Positions 34,358 to 42,805 of a DNA stretch of 64,000 bases are shown one piece after another. The stretch lies in contig JBBRNO010000016.1 in the NCBI GenBank assembly GCA_038230275.1, forward strand, positions 15,159 to 79,158, given 5' to 3'. This DNA is from JANXXV01 sp038230275 (GTDB taxonomy: Bacteria > Acidobacteriota > Terriglobia > Bryobacterales > Bryobacteraceae). Under the pieces are notes generated by a model, which had not been told where the DNA came from, ran no database searches, and saw only the letters and a program-made list of their open reading frames with translations. Within the stretch, counting starts at the first letter, position 1. Each line of letters begins with the position of its first letter. The position numbers and the translations under genes were made by a program.

Positions 34358-35110
34358 TCAACGCCCGCCGGAAACGTCAATAATCGTTCCCGTGATATAG
34401 GAGGCTTCGTCGGAAAGCAGCCAGAGTATTGCCGCGGCAACCTCTTCGGGCTGGCCGCCGCGCTTCATCGGGACCAACGCCTTCACACGATCCACACGGG
34501 CCGGCTCGCCACCTTTTGCGTGCAACTCCGTGTAGATGAACCCCGGTCTAACAGCGTTGACACGAATACCTTCTTCCGCCACTTCCTTCGCCAGGCCCAT
34601 CGTCAATGTGTCAACAGCGCCTTTGCTCGCGGCGTAGTCGACGTATTCGCCCGGGGCTCCCGATCGCGCTGCGCCTGAAGATACGTTGACGATCGCGCCG
34701 CCGCTTCCGCCGTGCCGCGTGGACATTCGCCGCACCGCTTCGCGCGCACAAAGGAACGGCCCAATCACGTTCACAGCCAGAATTCTCTGCAGCCGCGCCT
34801 CGTCCATTTCATCTACTCGCATTTGACGCTCAAGCGTCGCCGCGTTGTTCACTAACGCTGTTAAAGGACCTAATCGTTGGGCTACTCCTTCAAATAGAGC
34901 GACCACCTCCCGTTCCGAACGGACGTCAGCTTGAATCGCGGTTGCCTTGCCGCCCTCGTTCTGAATAGCGTCGACCACGCGCGCGGCTGCATCGTGCGCC
35001 TGTACGTAACTGATGCCTACAGAATAACCGCGGCGCGCCGCGAGAAGGGCCGTGGCGGCGCCGATCCCGCGGCTGCCTCCGGTGACAACCAAGACCTTAT
35101 CGCAGGACAT
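34358..35110 (-). CDS. SDR-family oxidoreductase (FabG-like)
   Basis: The protein is 250 residues, the usual size for classical SDRs. It has the cofactor motif VTGGSRGIGAA, DVRSER, LVNNAA, the catalytic serine in VNVSSGAA and Tyr-Lys in YAASKGAVDTLT. VRPGFIYTELH and the C-terminal SYITGTIIDVSGGR follow. It most resembles glucose/3-oxoacyl reductases, but the substrate cannot be assigned. The start overlaps the end of the upstream phosphatase-fold gene by 14 bases, so the two are coupled. Confidence 0.88.
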   Translation of the reverse strand: MSCDKVLVVTGGSRGIGAATALLAARRGYSVGISYVQAHDAAARVVDAIQNEGGKATAIQADVRSEREVVALFEGVAQRLGPLTALVNNAATLERQMRVDEMDEARLQRILAVNVIGPFLCAREAVRRMSTRHGGSGGAIVNVSSGAARSGAPGEYVDYAASKGAVDTLTMGLAKEVAEEGIRVNAVRPGFIYTELHAKGGEPARVDRVKALVPMKRGGQPEEVAAAILWLLSDEASYITGTIIDVSGGR

Positions 35111-36206
35111 CTACTAAAGGCTTCCCGGCCTTCTCCACCGCTCCGGAATAATCTTCACCCAGCAAAGCTGCCAGTGTGGCGGCAATCTGGCTCTGCGTCA
35201 CTGGTGTGGTTGTCGAGCGCTCCCCCAGCGCCCTGGTATCCGGGCCAAGAAACGCCATCCAGATGTATTTGGAATCGGGTATCTTCACGCCGTGGCTTTT
35301 CCATTCCACAGGGGCTTCACCGCGTCCGTGGTCGGTGGAAAAGACGAGTGTCGTCTTGCCCTTGTATTGAGGTATGGATTGAACCGTGTCCCACAGCACC
35401 TTGAGATAGGCGTCCACGCGGTGGGCTGAGTTCAAATACTCGCCATAGTTGCCGCCGTGCGCCCAATCGTCGGTCTCTCCCAAGGAAAGGTACAGCACGC
35501 GAGGTTTCCGTTCCTTCAGGTATTCCAGCGCGGTGTGGAATGGCAACGAATCGAAGGCTTCATCGGCCCATACGCGGGGCGCCTCGGCCTTCAGTTGATT
35601 CAGCAGTTCCATCCTTGGAGTGATTGACGACGCGATGAACGGATCGTACCCGGCGTTCACCGGAAACCCGGCCCGTGCGGCGTTGAAGATGTACGGGAAC
35701 ACGTCCCAGGCCCCAAATGCAGCCACTTTGTTCCGAAATGCCGGCTTCTGGTGTAGCCATTCCATCACGGTCACATTCGGATTCAGAATCTTGTCGTTAC
35801 TGGTGATTCCCGGATCGGGAAATCCGCATAAACTCTCACTGTAGCCGGGATAAGAAAAGTTTTTCCCGTTGGTGACCGATGCCTCGGATTTGAGCTCGCG
35901 ATTTCCATAGATTTGGCCCTTTTCTGCAATCGTTCCCCACAGGAAAGGCATGAGCGCCCCGCGTCGCGCCGCCGGCGTCTCCCGCCAGTAGGCTGCCTTG
36001 ATCGCGTCTACGCTCGAGTCGCCGACATTCTTCTTCATGAGTAGGGACTCTTCGGCGCCGGTGAAGACTTCCTGCACGCGAAATCCATCGGTCATCACGA
36101 ATATAATGTTCTCGGTCTTGTGCGCTGCAGGTGGTGCTGCCCAGAGGAATAATGCCGCGGAACTGAACAGCAACAGACGGAAGACGGCCGGGTGCAAGGG
36201 GATCAT
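35097..36206 (-). CDS. Secreted alkaline phosphatase-superfamily hydrolase
   Basis: The 369-residue protein has a signal peptide (about 1-24). Superfamily metal-site elements are visible: NIIFVMTDGFRVQEVFTGAE at the start, YLSLGETDDWAHGGNYGEYL in the middle, and VFSTDHGRGEAPVEWKSHG near the end, with aspartates and histidines in the expected order. It is probably a zinc phosphodiesterase or phosphomonoesterase of the periplasm. The DSSVDAIKAAYWRETPAARR stretch is typical of acidobacterial members. It precedes the SDR gene with overlap, and the short secreted-protein gene lies 58 bases upstream. Confidence 0.82.
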   Translation of the reverse strand: MIPLHPAVFRLLLFSSAALFLWAAPPAAHKTENIIFVMTDGFRVQEVFTGAEESLLMKKNVGDSSVDAIKAAYWRETPAARRGALMPFLWGTIAEKGQIYGNRELKSEASVTNGKNFSYPGYSESLCGFPDPGITSNDKILNPNVTVMEWLHQKPAFRNKVAAFGAWDVFPYIFNAARAGFPVNAGYDPFIASSITPRMELLNQLKAEAPRVWADEAFDSLPFHTALEYLKERKPRVLYLSLGETDDWAHGGNYGEYLNSAHRVDAYLKVLWDTVQSIPQYKGKTTLVFSTDHGRGEAPVEWKSHGVKIPDSKYIWMAFLGPDTRALGERSTTTPVTQSQIAATLAALLGEDYSGAVEKAGKPLVDVLR

Positions 36207-36264
36207 TACCTCCAGTCTGAGAAACAGACTAGCGGTATCCTACCACGCCGCCGCAGTACTCGAA

Positions 36265-36597
36265 TCAGATCCCGCTGGGGACCGGAGCGTAGTCGTATTG
36301 TGTGGTAAACGAGCCATACCGCGATTCCGAGTTGCGTTGCTTGCGGACCTGGCCCCGCGTTCGATTGTGCGTTTTCGACCTGGAAGCATCGCCTTCCACC
36401 ATCGTCTGGTAAGGCTGGCTCCGCGACTCAAACGCGGAACCCGAACACCCGTCATTGCCAGACTGCATTCTGGAAACCTGCTGCGGTGCGGAGGTCTTGA
36501 ACATCCTGAGTTCCAGATCCGCTCCGGCAGAGAGCCCGGCAGACAACAGGACGCTAACCGAAAGCTGGAGGAGGCGAAGGCGGAATTGAGTGTTCAT
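36265..36597 (-). CDS. Small secreted hypothetical protein
   Basis: The product is 110 residues with a convincing signal peptide (residues 1-26, LLQLSVSVLLSAGLSAGA). The mature part is polar and rich in Ser, Arg and Gln, has one cysteine, and matches nothing I recognise. The gene is supported by the signal sequence and by a box upstream (36648-36657 region) similar to that in front of the NarL-type regulator. Codon periodicity is modest, so it could be a decayed or fast-evolving gene. Confidence 0.45.
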   Translation of the reverse strand: MNTQFRLRLLQLSVSVLLSAGLSAGADLELRMFKTSAPQQVSRMQSGNDGCSGSAFESRSQPYQTMVEGDASRSKTHNRTRGQVRKQRNSESRYGSFTTQYDYAPVPSGI

Positions 36598-36639
36598 GAC
36601 TTCTCAATAGTAAACGATGGTGGGACTAATTTACCAGGA

Positions 36640-36663
36640 CTTTAATCACTTAGTACTGGAACC
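36640..36663 (-). promoter_or_regulatory. AGTACTAAGTGATTAAAG box similar to that upstream of the response regulator
   Basis: On the minus strand, AGTACTAAGTGATTAAAG (36657 to 36640) resembles GGTACTTAAGTGATACAA in front of the response regulator gene (981 to 964), with one extra T in the latter. Both lie 40-65 bases upstream of a start codon on the minus strand. A shared regulator is possible. Confidence 0.35.
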
Positions 36664-36679
36664 TTAGATCGCAAAGCAA

Positions 36680-37321
36680 TCACCCTTCTTTAATCTTCCG
36701 TGACATCCATTCCGCCATTTCCGCCTGCGCTGGGCTGCTGGTGGCGGTCAATCCTTCAATTGTGCCGGCGCGATCCGGGGCCGTGCGGTTCTGGCTGAGT
36801 TTCCACTTGCCCTCGAGCCGCTCTATGGGAATTTCGATGCCTACGATCCCCTTCAGCATGTCGCGAATGAAGCTGGCTGGAGCGTCGTCGACGGACCACC
36901 GGTCGGCGAACGCAGCCTCGTGCGCGTTGGTAAGCTTGCGCAGGTGAGCCTCCAACAAATCAGGATCGTCAAAAGTGGCCAGAGTACCGTGGGCGTGAAC
37001 CACGGCATAGTTGTAGGTGGGCACCACTTGGCCCGTCTCCAGTTTGGAAGGATACCAGGATGGCGTAATGTAAGCCGATGGCCCTTGAAAAATGGCGAGA
37101 GCCTGGACGTTTGACAGCGAATCCTTCCACTGGCGGTTGGCTTTCGATAGGTGTCCGCGCAGGGTTCCCAAGGGCCCTGGCCCTGGTTCGACGATTAGCG
37201 GGACATGGTTGGCGAGCAGTCCGTCGGCCCCCAGCGTGACTAGCGCCGCCAAGCTGTGCTGACCGATCAAGCCGTGCAGAATATCGATGCGCTCCTCGCG
37301 GAAATGGGGCGGAATATACAA
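36680..37321 (-). CDS. PaiB-like FMN-binding protein
   Basis: The 213-residue protein matches the FMN-binding negative transcriptional regulator PaiB family. It begins MYIPPHFREE and has ALVTLGADGLLANHVPL, GHLSKANRQW, FQGPSAYITPSWYPSK and VPTYNYAVVHAHG, with the late KGIVGIEIPIERLEGKWKLSQNR motif. It has a split-barrel flavin fold. In Bacillus the homologue is linked to protease control; in most bacteria the role is unknown. It lies 12 bases downstream of the metallo-beta-lactamase-fold gene, probably in one transcript. Confidence 0.9.
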   Translation of the reverse strand: MYIPPHFREERIDILHGLIGQHSLAALVTLGADGLLANHVPLIVEPGPGPLGTLRGHLSKANRQWKDSLSNVQALAIFQGPSAYITPSWYPSKLETGQVVPTYNYAVVHAHGTLATFDDPDLLEAHLRKLTNAHEAAFADRWSVDDAPASFIRDMLKGIVGIEIPIERLEGKWKLSQNRTAPDRAGTIEGLTATSSPAQAEMAEWMSRKIKEG

Positions 37322-37333
37322 ACAGTATCTCCG

Positions 37334-38230
37334 TCAGTTACCGCGCTTGACCCAGTCCATCTTGTAGTAGAGCGCTTTCTCCATCAGGTTCACGTGGGCG
37401 CGATATCCCGCCGGATCAACAAAGGGATTCGGCCCGCCCTTGCCCAGTTTGGCGTACTTTTCCGCCAAGCCGTAGAACTTCCCGTGGGAGGCTAGAAAGA
37501 TATCGCAGGGCAGGGACTTCAGCAGCTCAAAGGTTCGCATGAAATCCGGCAGCATCTCCGGGTAAGGCTTGTAGTCGAATAGTTGGTGCGCGTCGTTCAC
37601 ATTGGCGCTTCCCAAAATCACAACTTCTTGGGTCTTTCCATCCTCTTGCACTTGCATCGTATAGGTGGTGTTTCCCTTGGTGTGCCCAGCCGTCAGATGC
37701 GCCACCAGTCGGTTTCCGCCGAGGGTGACCTCATCTTTGTCATACAGAATCCGGTTGACCTTTACCGGAGGAAAAGCCATGCGCGTGCCTTTGGCACCAC
37801 TTTCCATCACATCCGCATCCTTGTCCATCACCATCACCTGCGCACCGGTGAACTCCTTCACCCGCGCCGTGCCTGCGCAATGATCGCCATGAGCATGACT
37901 GATCAATACAATCTTGATGTCCTGGAAGCGGAAACCTAGCTTTTCCACGCTCTTTTGGATCAGCGGCACCGAATCGTCAAAGTTCGGATTGATCAGGATA
38001 TGCCCCTGGTCTGAAGTGATCAGAAAGGAGGCGTAGCCCGCGGTTCCAACGTAATACAAGTTCCCCACCACTTTGTGCGCCGGGTAAGACTGGTTGTCCA
38101 CTTCCCTGGTGTGAACTTCCGCTTCCCAAGGGAGTAGGATGGGCGGCAGGGACTCCGTGGGTATCCTGGGTGGGGCTAGTTGCGCCAACAGAGGAAGAGC
38201 AATTGCAATGAGGATGAGTGAAGGGCGCAT
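37334..38230 (-). CDS. Subclass B3-like metallo-beta-lactamase-fold hydrolase
   Basis: The protein is 298 residues with a signal peptide (residues 1-16). The zinc site reads HAHGDH in LISHAHGDHCAGT, followed by AHLTAGHTKGNTTY and the last ligand in LASHGKFYGL. The B3 architecture (YYVGTAGYASFLITSDQGHILINPNF, FTGAQVMVMDKDADVMESG) is clear. B3 enzymes hydrolyse beta-lactams, but many soil relatives have other or weak activity, so resistance cannot be claimed. Export to the periplasm is expected. The PaiB-like gene follows. Confidence 0.85.
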   Translation of the reverse strand: MRPSLILIAIALPLLAQLAPPRIPTESLPPILLPWEAEVHTREVDNQSYPAHKVVGNLYYVGTAGYASFLITSDQGHILINPNFDDSVPLIQKSVEKLGFRFQDIKIVLISHAHGDHCAGTARVKEFTGAQVMVMDKDADVMESGAKGTRMAFPPVKVNRILYDKDEVTLGGNRLVAHLTAGHTKGNTTYTMQVQEDGKTQEVVILGSANVNDAHQLFDYKPYPEMLPDFMRTFELLKSLPCDIFLASHGKFYGLAEKYAKLGKGGPNPFVDPAGYRAHVNLMEKALYYKMDWVKRGN

Positions 38231-38913
38231 GTCTGGATGGTTGAGAGTATATCACCGGCTAAATTGGCACGCCGGCCTCCGGCTTCGTTATAGTCGATGG
38301 CGTCAAACTGCACCATCTGGAACAAGCGGAAGGGCGACGAGTTGTAGTCCCTACCGCAATTCGGGCGAATCGCGAACTATCTGGCCCCGCTGGCAGATTC
38401 GGTCACATGCCGATTCGCCGTGCTTCCCGCGTGGCAGGCAGAATCGGAATAGCCTCCATCTGCTCATGACGCGGACAGACATCCTGGTAGAGGAGATCAG
38501 GGCCCTCCTCGACACCCTGAAAATCGGGCGAGTATTGCCATCTCCGGCCGTGACAAGGACACGCGAAAGTGGGCCGGAGCGACGGCGCGCAACTTATCTG
38601 GTCTAGGTGAAGTATCCACGTGAAGTATCCACGTGAAGCATCCACGTTTCCCCTGCAGGGCGAGAAACTTTGGCTGCCACAGCCGTACTTCCCAAGGTCG
38701 ACGTGACGTAGGTCCTGAACTGTCAGCCTAGCCGGCGGAACTCACGCCGAACCCTAGCGTGCAGAGCCAAGGTAGAGCGCCAGGTTGGCGTTTTCCGTGG
38801 CCAAGGAGTTCCGGAAATGGAAATCTTCGGCGTCTTGCGATCACCTGGTGGCATCCGAACCTCAGCAGTCCCGTGTTGTCTTTTAGAACCCCAAGTCGTA
38901 GCATTTAAGAAGC
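38231..38913. other. 683-base stretch without a recognised gene
   Basis: Several short open frames exist on both strands but none has recognisable homology, a signal peptide or a ribosome site I would trust. The region holds a three-copy 13-base tandem repeat (38607-38645). It lies between the minus-strand metallo-beta-lactamase gene and the plus-strand MerR gene, so it must contain both promoters. It may be the scar of a lost gene. Confidence 0.5.
38607..38645. repeat. Three tandem copies of a 13-base unit (GTGAAGTATCCAC)
   Basis: Copies at 38607-38619, 38620-38632 and 38633-38645; the third differs by one base (C for T at 38639). The unit ends with CCAC and restarts with GTG, so each junction reads CCACGTG, an E-box-like palindrome. 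Confidence 0.9.
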
Positions 38914-39318
38914 GTGCGCGTTCCTCTGGCACAGTCCGGGCCCGAAGCGGAATCAGGCGGGATTCCCGATAAGCTTTACTTCCGAATCGGGGATGTCAGC
39001 CGTCTGGCGGGAGTGCCGCCTTATGTCCTGCGGTATTGGGAAACGGAATTCCCTACTATCGCACCGAAGAAATCAGGAACCGGGCATCGTCTGTACCGCC
39101 GCAAAGACGTTGAAATGGTTCTGGAAATCAAGCGGCTGCTCTATGATAAGCGCTTTACTATTGAGGGAGCGCGGAGGGCTCTCGCCCCTAAGTCAAGGGC
39201 GCCTGTTCAAAAGGTACCTGCGTCGAAAGCCGCTCAAGGGGACCTGTTTCCCGCAGCCTCTCCAGATCTGACCGGAATTCGCAGCGAGCTCGCCGCCATC
39301 CTCAAACTGCTGCGGTAA
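38914..39318 (+). CDS. MerR-family transcriptional regulator
   Basis: The 134-residue protein starts at a GTG. Residues about 22-90 form a MerR winged helix-turn-helix: LYFRIGDVSRLAGVPPYVLRYWETEFP and GHRLYRRKDVEMVLEIKRLLYDKRFTIEGARRAL. The C-terminus is short, without metal-binding cysteines, so it is of the small ligand-free MerR type often found near initiation factor or flagellar genes. FlbD, MotA and MotB genes follow on the same strand, 57 bases downstream, but control of them is not shown. Confidence 0.88.
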   Translation: MRVPLAQSGPEAESGGIPDKLYFRIGDVSRLAGVPPYVLRYWETEFPTIAPKKSGTGHRLYRRKDVEMVLEIKRLLYDKRFTIEGARRALAPKSRAPVQKVPASKAAQGDLFPAASPDLTGIRSELAAILKLLR

Positions 39319-39375
39319 TTTCCTTTCCTGAATCTTCCTCCTTGGACGATAAGTTACCCATAGGAGTTAATCGTC

Positions 39376-39585
39376 ATGATTCGCCTCACACGGATCAATC
39401 GGCAACCGATCGTCCTCAATTCCGATTTGCTGGAACATCTGGAAGCGACTCCGGATACGGTGATCACGATGACGTCTGGACAGAAGATGGTCGTGCTGGA
39501 GAGTACGGAGGAAGTTATAAAGAGAATCATTGAATTCCGGCGAGCCCTGATCGAAAACCGATCAAAGTGCGAGTATTCGGAATAG
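39376..39585 (+). CDS. flbD: FlbD family flagellar protein
   Basis: This short protein of 69 residues matches the FlbD/FlaR family: MIRLTRINRQPIVLNSDLLEHLEATPDTVITM, then GQKMVVLESTEEVIKRIIEFRR. It is cytosolic and is found before motA in many flagellar operons; its function is little known. Here it starts the FlbD-MotA-MotB cluster, with motA beginning 6 bases after its stop. Confidence 0.93.
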   Translation: MIRLTRINRQPIVLNSDLLEHLEATPDTVITMTSGQKMVVLESTEEVIKRIIEFRRALIENRSKCEYSE

Positions 39586-39591
39586 CCTTGA

Positions 39592-40410
39592 ATGAAAACT
39601 AAAACAAAACCTGACCTTGCGACGATTGGAGGCATCGTCTTGGCGATGGGTGGAATTCTCGGCGGATTACTGCTGGAAGGCGGCTCCATCCTGGACATCG
39701 CTCAATTCACTGCAGCTCTCATTGTGGTGGGCGGCACATTGGGCGCGGTGATGATCACAACACCAATGGGCGTGCTGATCCGGGCCTGCAAAAGGCTGCT
39801 CTCGGTTTTTCTCTACACGCCTGCGTCGCCCGGGGTCATCTCGGAAGAGATCATCGGTTACGCGACGAAGGCAAGAAAGAATGGCATAGTTTCGCTGGAA
39901 CATGATGCGTTGGCCATCGAGGATCCATTCTTGCGGAAGGCGCTGAACCTCGCCGTGGACGGCGCTGACCTGCAGGAAATTCGCAGCATGATGGAACTTG
40001 AAATCATGATGGAAGAGCACCACGTGGAGGCGGAAGCCAAGGTGTTTGAAAGCGCCGGGGGATATTCGCCGACCATCGGAATCATCGGCGCGGTGATGGG
40101 CCTTATTCAGGTCATGAAGCATCTGGCGAATATCGATGAAGTGGGGCACGGCATTGCAGTTGCATTCGTTGCAACGGTCTACGGCGTGGCGTTGTCGAAT
40201 ATATTCTTTCTTCCCATGGCCAGCAAAATCAAGGCTCGCGCGCACGAGGAAACCGAGCGGCGCGAGTTGATTCTGGAGGGTGTGGTCGGCATTGTGGAGG
40301 GGTTGAATCCCAAGCTGATCCGCACAAAACTAGAGATCTACGCCAGGAATGAGCCCGCGAAAAAGGGAAGCGACGCGGAATTGGCGTCTCCTTCGGAGAC
40401 GGCGGCTTGA
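39592..40410 (+). CDS. motA: Flagellar motor stator protein MotA
   Basis: The 272-residue protein has the MotA/TolQ fold with four membrane helices: two near the N-terminus (GGIVLAMGGILGGLLLEGG, AALIVVGGTLGAVM) and two near 150-210 (YSPTIGIIGAVMGLIQVMKHL, GIAVAFVATVYGVALSNIFFLP). The long cytoplasmic loop between helices 2 and 3 contacts FliG in known motors. Together with MotB it forms the ion-conducting stator. Start and stop overlap neighbours closely: FlbD 6 bases upstream, MotB in a 4-base overlap. Confidence 0.95.
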   Translation: MKTKTKPDLATIGGIVLAMGGILGGLLLEGGSILDIAQFTAALIVVGGTLGAVMITTPMGVLIRACKRLLSVFLYTPASPGVISEEIIGYATKARKNGIVSLEHDALAIEDPFLRKALNLAVDGADLQEIRSMMELEIMMEEHHVEAEAKVFESAGGYSPTIGIIGAVMGLIQVMKHLANIDEVGHGIAVAFVATVYGVALSNIFFLPMASKIKARAHEETERRELILEGVVGIVEGLNPKLIRTKLEIYARNEPAKKGSDAELASPSETAA

Positions 40411-41207
40411 GAAAGCAAAAACGACAACCGGCACACGAAAATCATGAGCGCTGGCTCGTGTCCTACGCGGACTTCATCACACTCTTGTTCGCCTTTTTCG
40501 TCGTGATGTTCGCCTCCAGCCAAGCGGATAAGTCCAAGGCGAAGCAAATGTCGGAATCGGTGAAAAGCGCTTTTGAAGAGGGGCACATTTCCGCAGCGGT
40601 TGCCTCGATTCTGGGTGGAACGGTGGACGACAAAGGCAAGGGAAACGCCCAAATGAAGGGCGCGGGCGGCGAGAAGAAAGTACCGCCGCCGGTTGTCCCG
40701 CACAAAGAGATCCAGGAAAAGCTGGTTGAATTGATGCCGTCGCTGCAACGCCTGACAATGGATTTGAAAAAGGAGATCGCCGCCGGCAAGATTCAGTTGA
40801 CTCTGGAGCAGCGTGGACTCGTAATCAGTCTGAAACAAGCCGCTTTCTTTCCGTCCGGGGAAGATGGTGTTGCAAACGATTCGTATGCCAGCATCGAAAA
40901 AGTGGCGGAGGTGATCAAGAAAATGCCAAATCCGGTCCGCCTGGAGGGGCACACCGACGCCGTCCCGATCCACAATTCGCGATACCGCAGCAACTGGGAG
41001 CTTTCAGCGGCCAGAAGCATCGCCATGCTGGAGATTCTGGATACTCGTTTCGGGATTCCGCGGACCCAGATGGCGATCTCAGGCTACGCCGAATCGAAGC
41101 CAATTGCGTCGAACGAAAGCGAAGAAGGGCGTGCGCAGAATCGCCGGGTGGATATCCTAATTATGAACGAGCGGGGCGCGCAGGGCGAGCCGGGACGTAC
41201 CCAATAG
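40407..41207 (+). CDS. motB: Flagellar motor stator protein MotB (OmpA-like)
   Basis: The 266-residue protein starts at TTG inside the motA stop (TTGA). One transmembrane helix contains the ion-binding Asp22 in WLVSYADFITLLFAFFVVMFASSQ. The plug region and periplasmic linker are followed by an OmpA-like peptidoglycan-binding domain from about residue 130, with RLEGHTDAVPIHNSRYRSNWELSAARS and SGYAESKPIASNESEEGRAQNRRVDILI. It anchors the stator to the wall. The protein should couple proton flow to rotation; a proton-type motor is inferred from the general MotB pattern. Confidence 0.95.
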   Translation: MRKQKRQPAHENHERWLVSYADFITLLFAFFVVMFASSQADKSKAKQMSESVKSAFEEGHISAAVASILGGTVDDKGKGNAQMKGAGGEKKVPPPVVPHKEIQEKLVELMPSLQRLTMDLKKEIAAGKIQLTLEQRGLVISLKQAAFFPSGEDGVANDSYASIEKVAEVIKKMPNPVRLEGHTDAVPIHNSRYRSNWELSAARSIAMLEILDTRFGIPRTQMAISGYAESKPIASNESEEGRAQNRRVDILIMNERGAQGEPGRTQ

Positions 41208-41242
41208 CAGCAAATCCCCAGCAATTTCGCACCGTTTTCGCG

Positions 41243-41947
41243 CTACTTCAGCGTCTCAAGCACCAACTTGGCGGCACTCTGGCCCGCGGCTTTCTTGGAA
41301 GCCCCTTCGCCGCGCGCCGAAAACGCCGATCCCACACGAACCTCAACCACGAAAGTTTTCGCGTGCTCCGGACCGTTTTCCTGGGCGATAATATACCGCG
41401 GCTGCGGCAGACTTAATACCTGCGCCCGTTCCTGCAGAGCGGTTTTGTAGTCTGACACGCGGTCTTCTTCACTACTGTCCTTGAGATCCCACTCACCTAC
41501 TAATTTGCCAACAATGAATTCGCGGGCCACATCCATGCCGCCGTCCAGATAGATGGCCGCGATCACGGCTTCCAACGCATTGGCGAGCAATGCCCGTTTT
41601 TCCCTGCCGCCGCTCATCTCTTCTCCGCGGCCTAAGTGCAGAAAAGCCCCCAGATCCATTGCCTGTGCCACCAAATGAAGATGGGCAGCACTCACCAGGC
41701 GCGCTTTCAGCTTCGACAGGCGCCCTTCGGGGTAAAGGGGGTAGCGGCGGATGAGACACTCGCTGACGACGAAGCCAAGGATCGAGTCGCCCAGGAATTC
41801 CAGTTGTTCGTTGTCGATCAGTCCAGCCTCGCCGGCCGGCTTCTTTTCAAAACAGAGCGACTTGTGCGTCAGTGCGCGAATCAGCAATTCCCGGTTCGCA
41901 AACGGGCGGCCCAAGCTCGCTTCCAGAACTTGCAGATCCGCGGGCAT
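41243..41947 (-). CDS. rnc: Ribonuclease III
   Basis: The 234-residue protein has the RNase III signature NEQLEFLGDSILGFVVSE (catalytic Glu/Asp cluster) and the second acidic site in ALLANALEAVIAAIYLDGG. A C-terminal double-stranded RNA-binding domain runs from about 160 to 232 (DYKTALQERAQ... KKAAGQSAAKLVLETL). It cleaves double-stranded RNA in rRNA maturation and mRNA decay. It is convergent with motB across 35 bases. In retron-bearing hosts RNase III is often involved in msDNA trimming, but no link is shown here. Confidence 0.96.
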   Translation of the reverse strand: MPADLQVLEASLGRPFANRELLIRALTHKSLCFEKKPAGEAGLIDNEQLEFLGDSILGFVVSECLIRRYPLYPEGRLSKLKARLVSAAHLHLVAQAMDLGAFLHLGRGEEMSGGREKRALLANALEAVIAAIYLDGGMDVAREFIVGKLVGEWDLKDSSEEDRVSDYKTALQERAQVLSLPQPRYIIAQENGPEHAKTFVVEVRVGSAFSARGEGASKKAAGQSAAKLVLETLK

Positions 41948-41961
41948 TATTTGCGGGCGGG

Positions 41962-42789
41962 TTACGGCTTCTTTACTTCCACTTGCGGCGGCGGAGCCGT
42001 GCCCGCAGTGGCCGGCTTCACCGTGCCAGACTTCAGCTTCATCGCGTTCATTTTTTCACTAGTTGCCACCTGCTTGATCTGTGGGTTGAGATCGGGCATG
42101 GCCATCAACTTGTCCAGCACAGGAAGCGCCGAGTCCGGTTTGCCACTCAAGTTATAAGCGGCGGCCAGCCGAACCATGGTTGCCTGATCCGGCGCCGGGG
42201 CAACGTCCGTGCTGGTTTTGAACTCGCTAGCAGCCACGTCGTACTTCTTGCGGACCATCGCGGCCAGCCCGAGTGCCTCATGAGCCTGTGCCAGATAATC
42301 CTTCTTCGCCACCTCCCATTGCTCATCGGTGATTTCGGGACGAGGCTTCACCGAGGTGTTGATCAGTTCAATGGACTGGCGCGCATACTTCTCAGACCGT
42401 TGCAGCTTCTCTTCTTTATCGAGATCGAACTCACGGGTCTTCTGCGCAATGCCGCTGGCCAGCATTAGCATGGCCGGGTAATTCTGCGGATCGGCTTCAA
42501 TAGTGCGTTCGGAATAGATCACCATCTTTTCGAAATCATTCATTTGCTGCGCCGATGCGGCTGCTACCTGCAAGGCAAAAGCCTTAAATTCGGTGTCGGC
42601 AAATTTGGTTAGAAGGTTTTCTGCGGCGGCGATGCGCGCGGCTGGCTCGGCGGCACTGGAGATCGCGTTAATCGCATCCACTTCTTTCTGCGATTTCGGC
42701 TTCGGCTGTTTGGCCGGCTTCTGTGCGAATGCGAGGCCGGCAGTCAGCACCAGGGCGCCCGCGGCTCTCAATAGGAAACGACTTTTCAT
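41962..42789 (-). CDS. Secreted TPR-like helical repeat protein
   Basis: The product is 275 residues with a signal peptide (residues 1-22, ending GLAFAQ) and GGAGC five bases before the ATG. The mature protein is a Lys/Ala-rich series of helical pairs of TPR type (MVIYSERTIEADPQNYPAMLMLASGIA, AHEALGLAAMVRKKYDVAASEFKTSTD, LAAAYNLSGKPDSALPVLDKLMA) with a Pro-rich tail. The role is unknown; it may be an assembly factor in the periplasm. It lies 16 bases downstream of another TPR protein gene. Confidence 0.72.
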   Translation of the reverse strand: MKSRFLLRAAGALVLTAGLAFAQKPAKQPKPKSQKEVDAINAISSAAEPAARIAAAENLLTKFADTEFKAFALQVAAASAQQMNDFEKMVIYSERTIEADPQNYPAMLMLASGIAQKTREFDLDKEEKLQRSEKYARQSIELINTSVKPRPEITDEQWEVAKKDYLAQAHEALGLAAMVRKKYDVAASEFKTSTDVAPAPDQATMVRLAAAYNLSGKPDSALPVLDKLMAMPDLNPQIKQVATSEKMNAMKLKSGTVKPATAGTAPPPQVEVKKP

Positions 42790-42805
42790 AAAAGCTCCAT
42801 TTCTG

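Noticed and set aside
38139..38606. A 155-codon frame reaching from the metallo-beta-lactamase gene into the gap
   Set aside because: It begins antisense to a clear gene and has no ribosome site, homology or coding-like composition.
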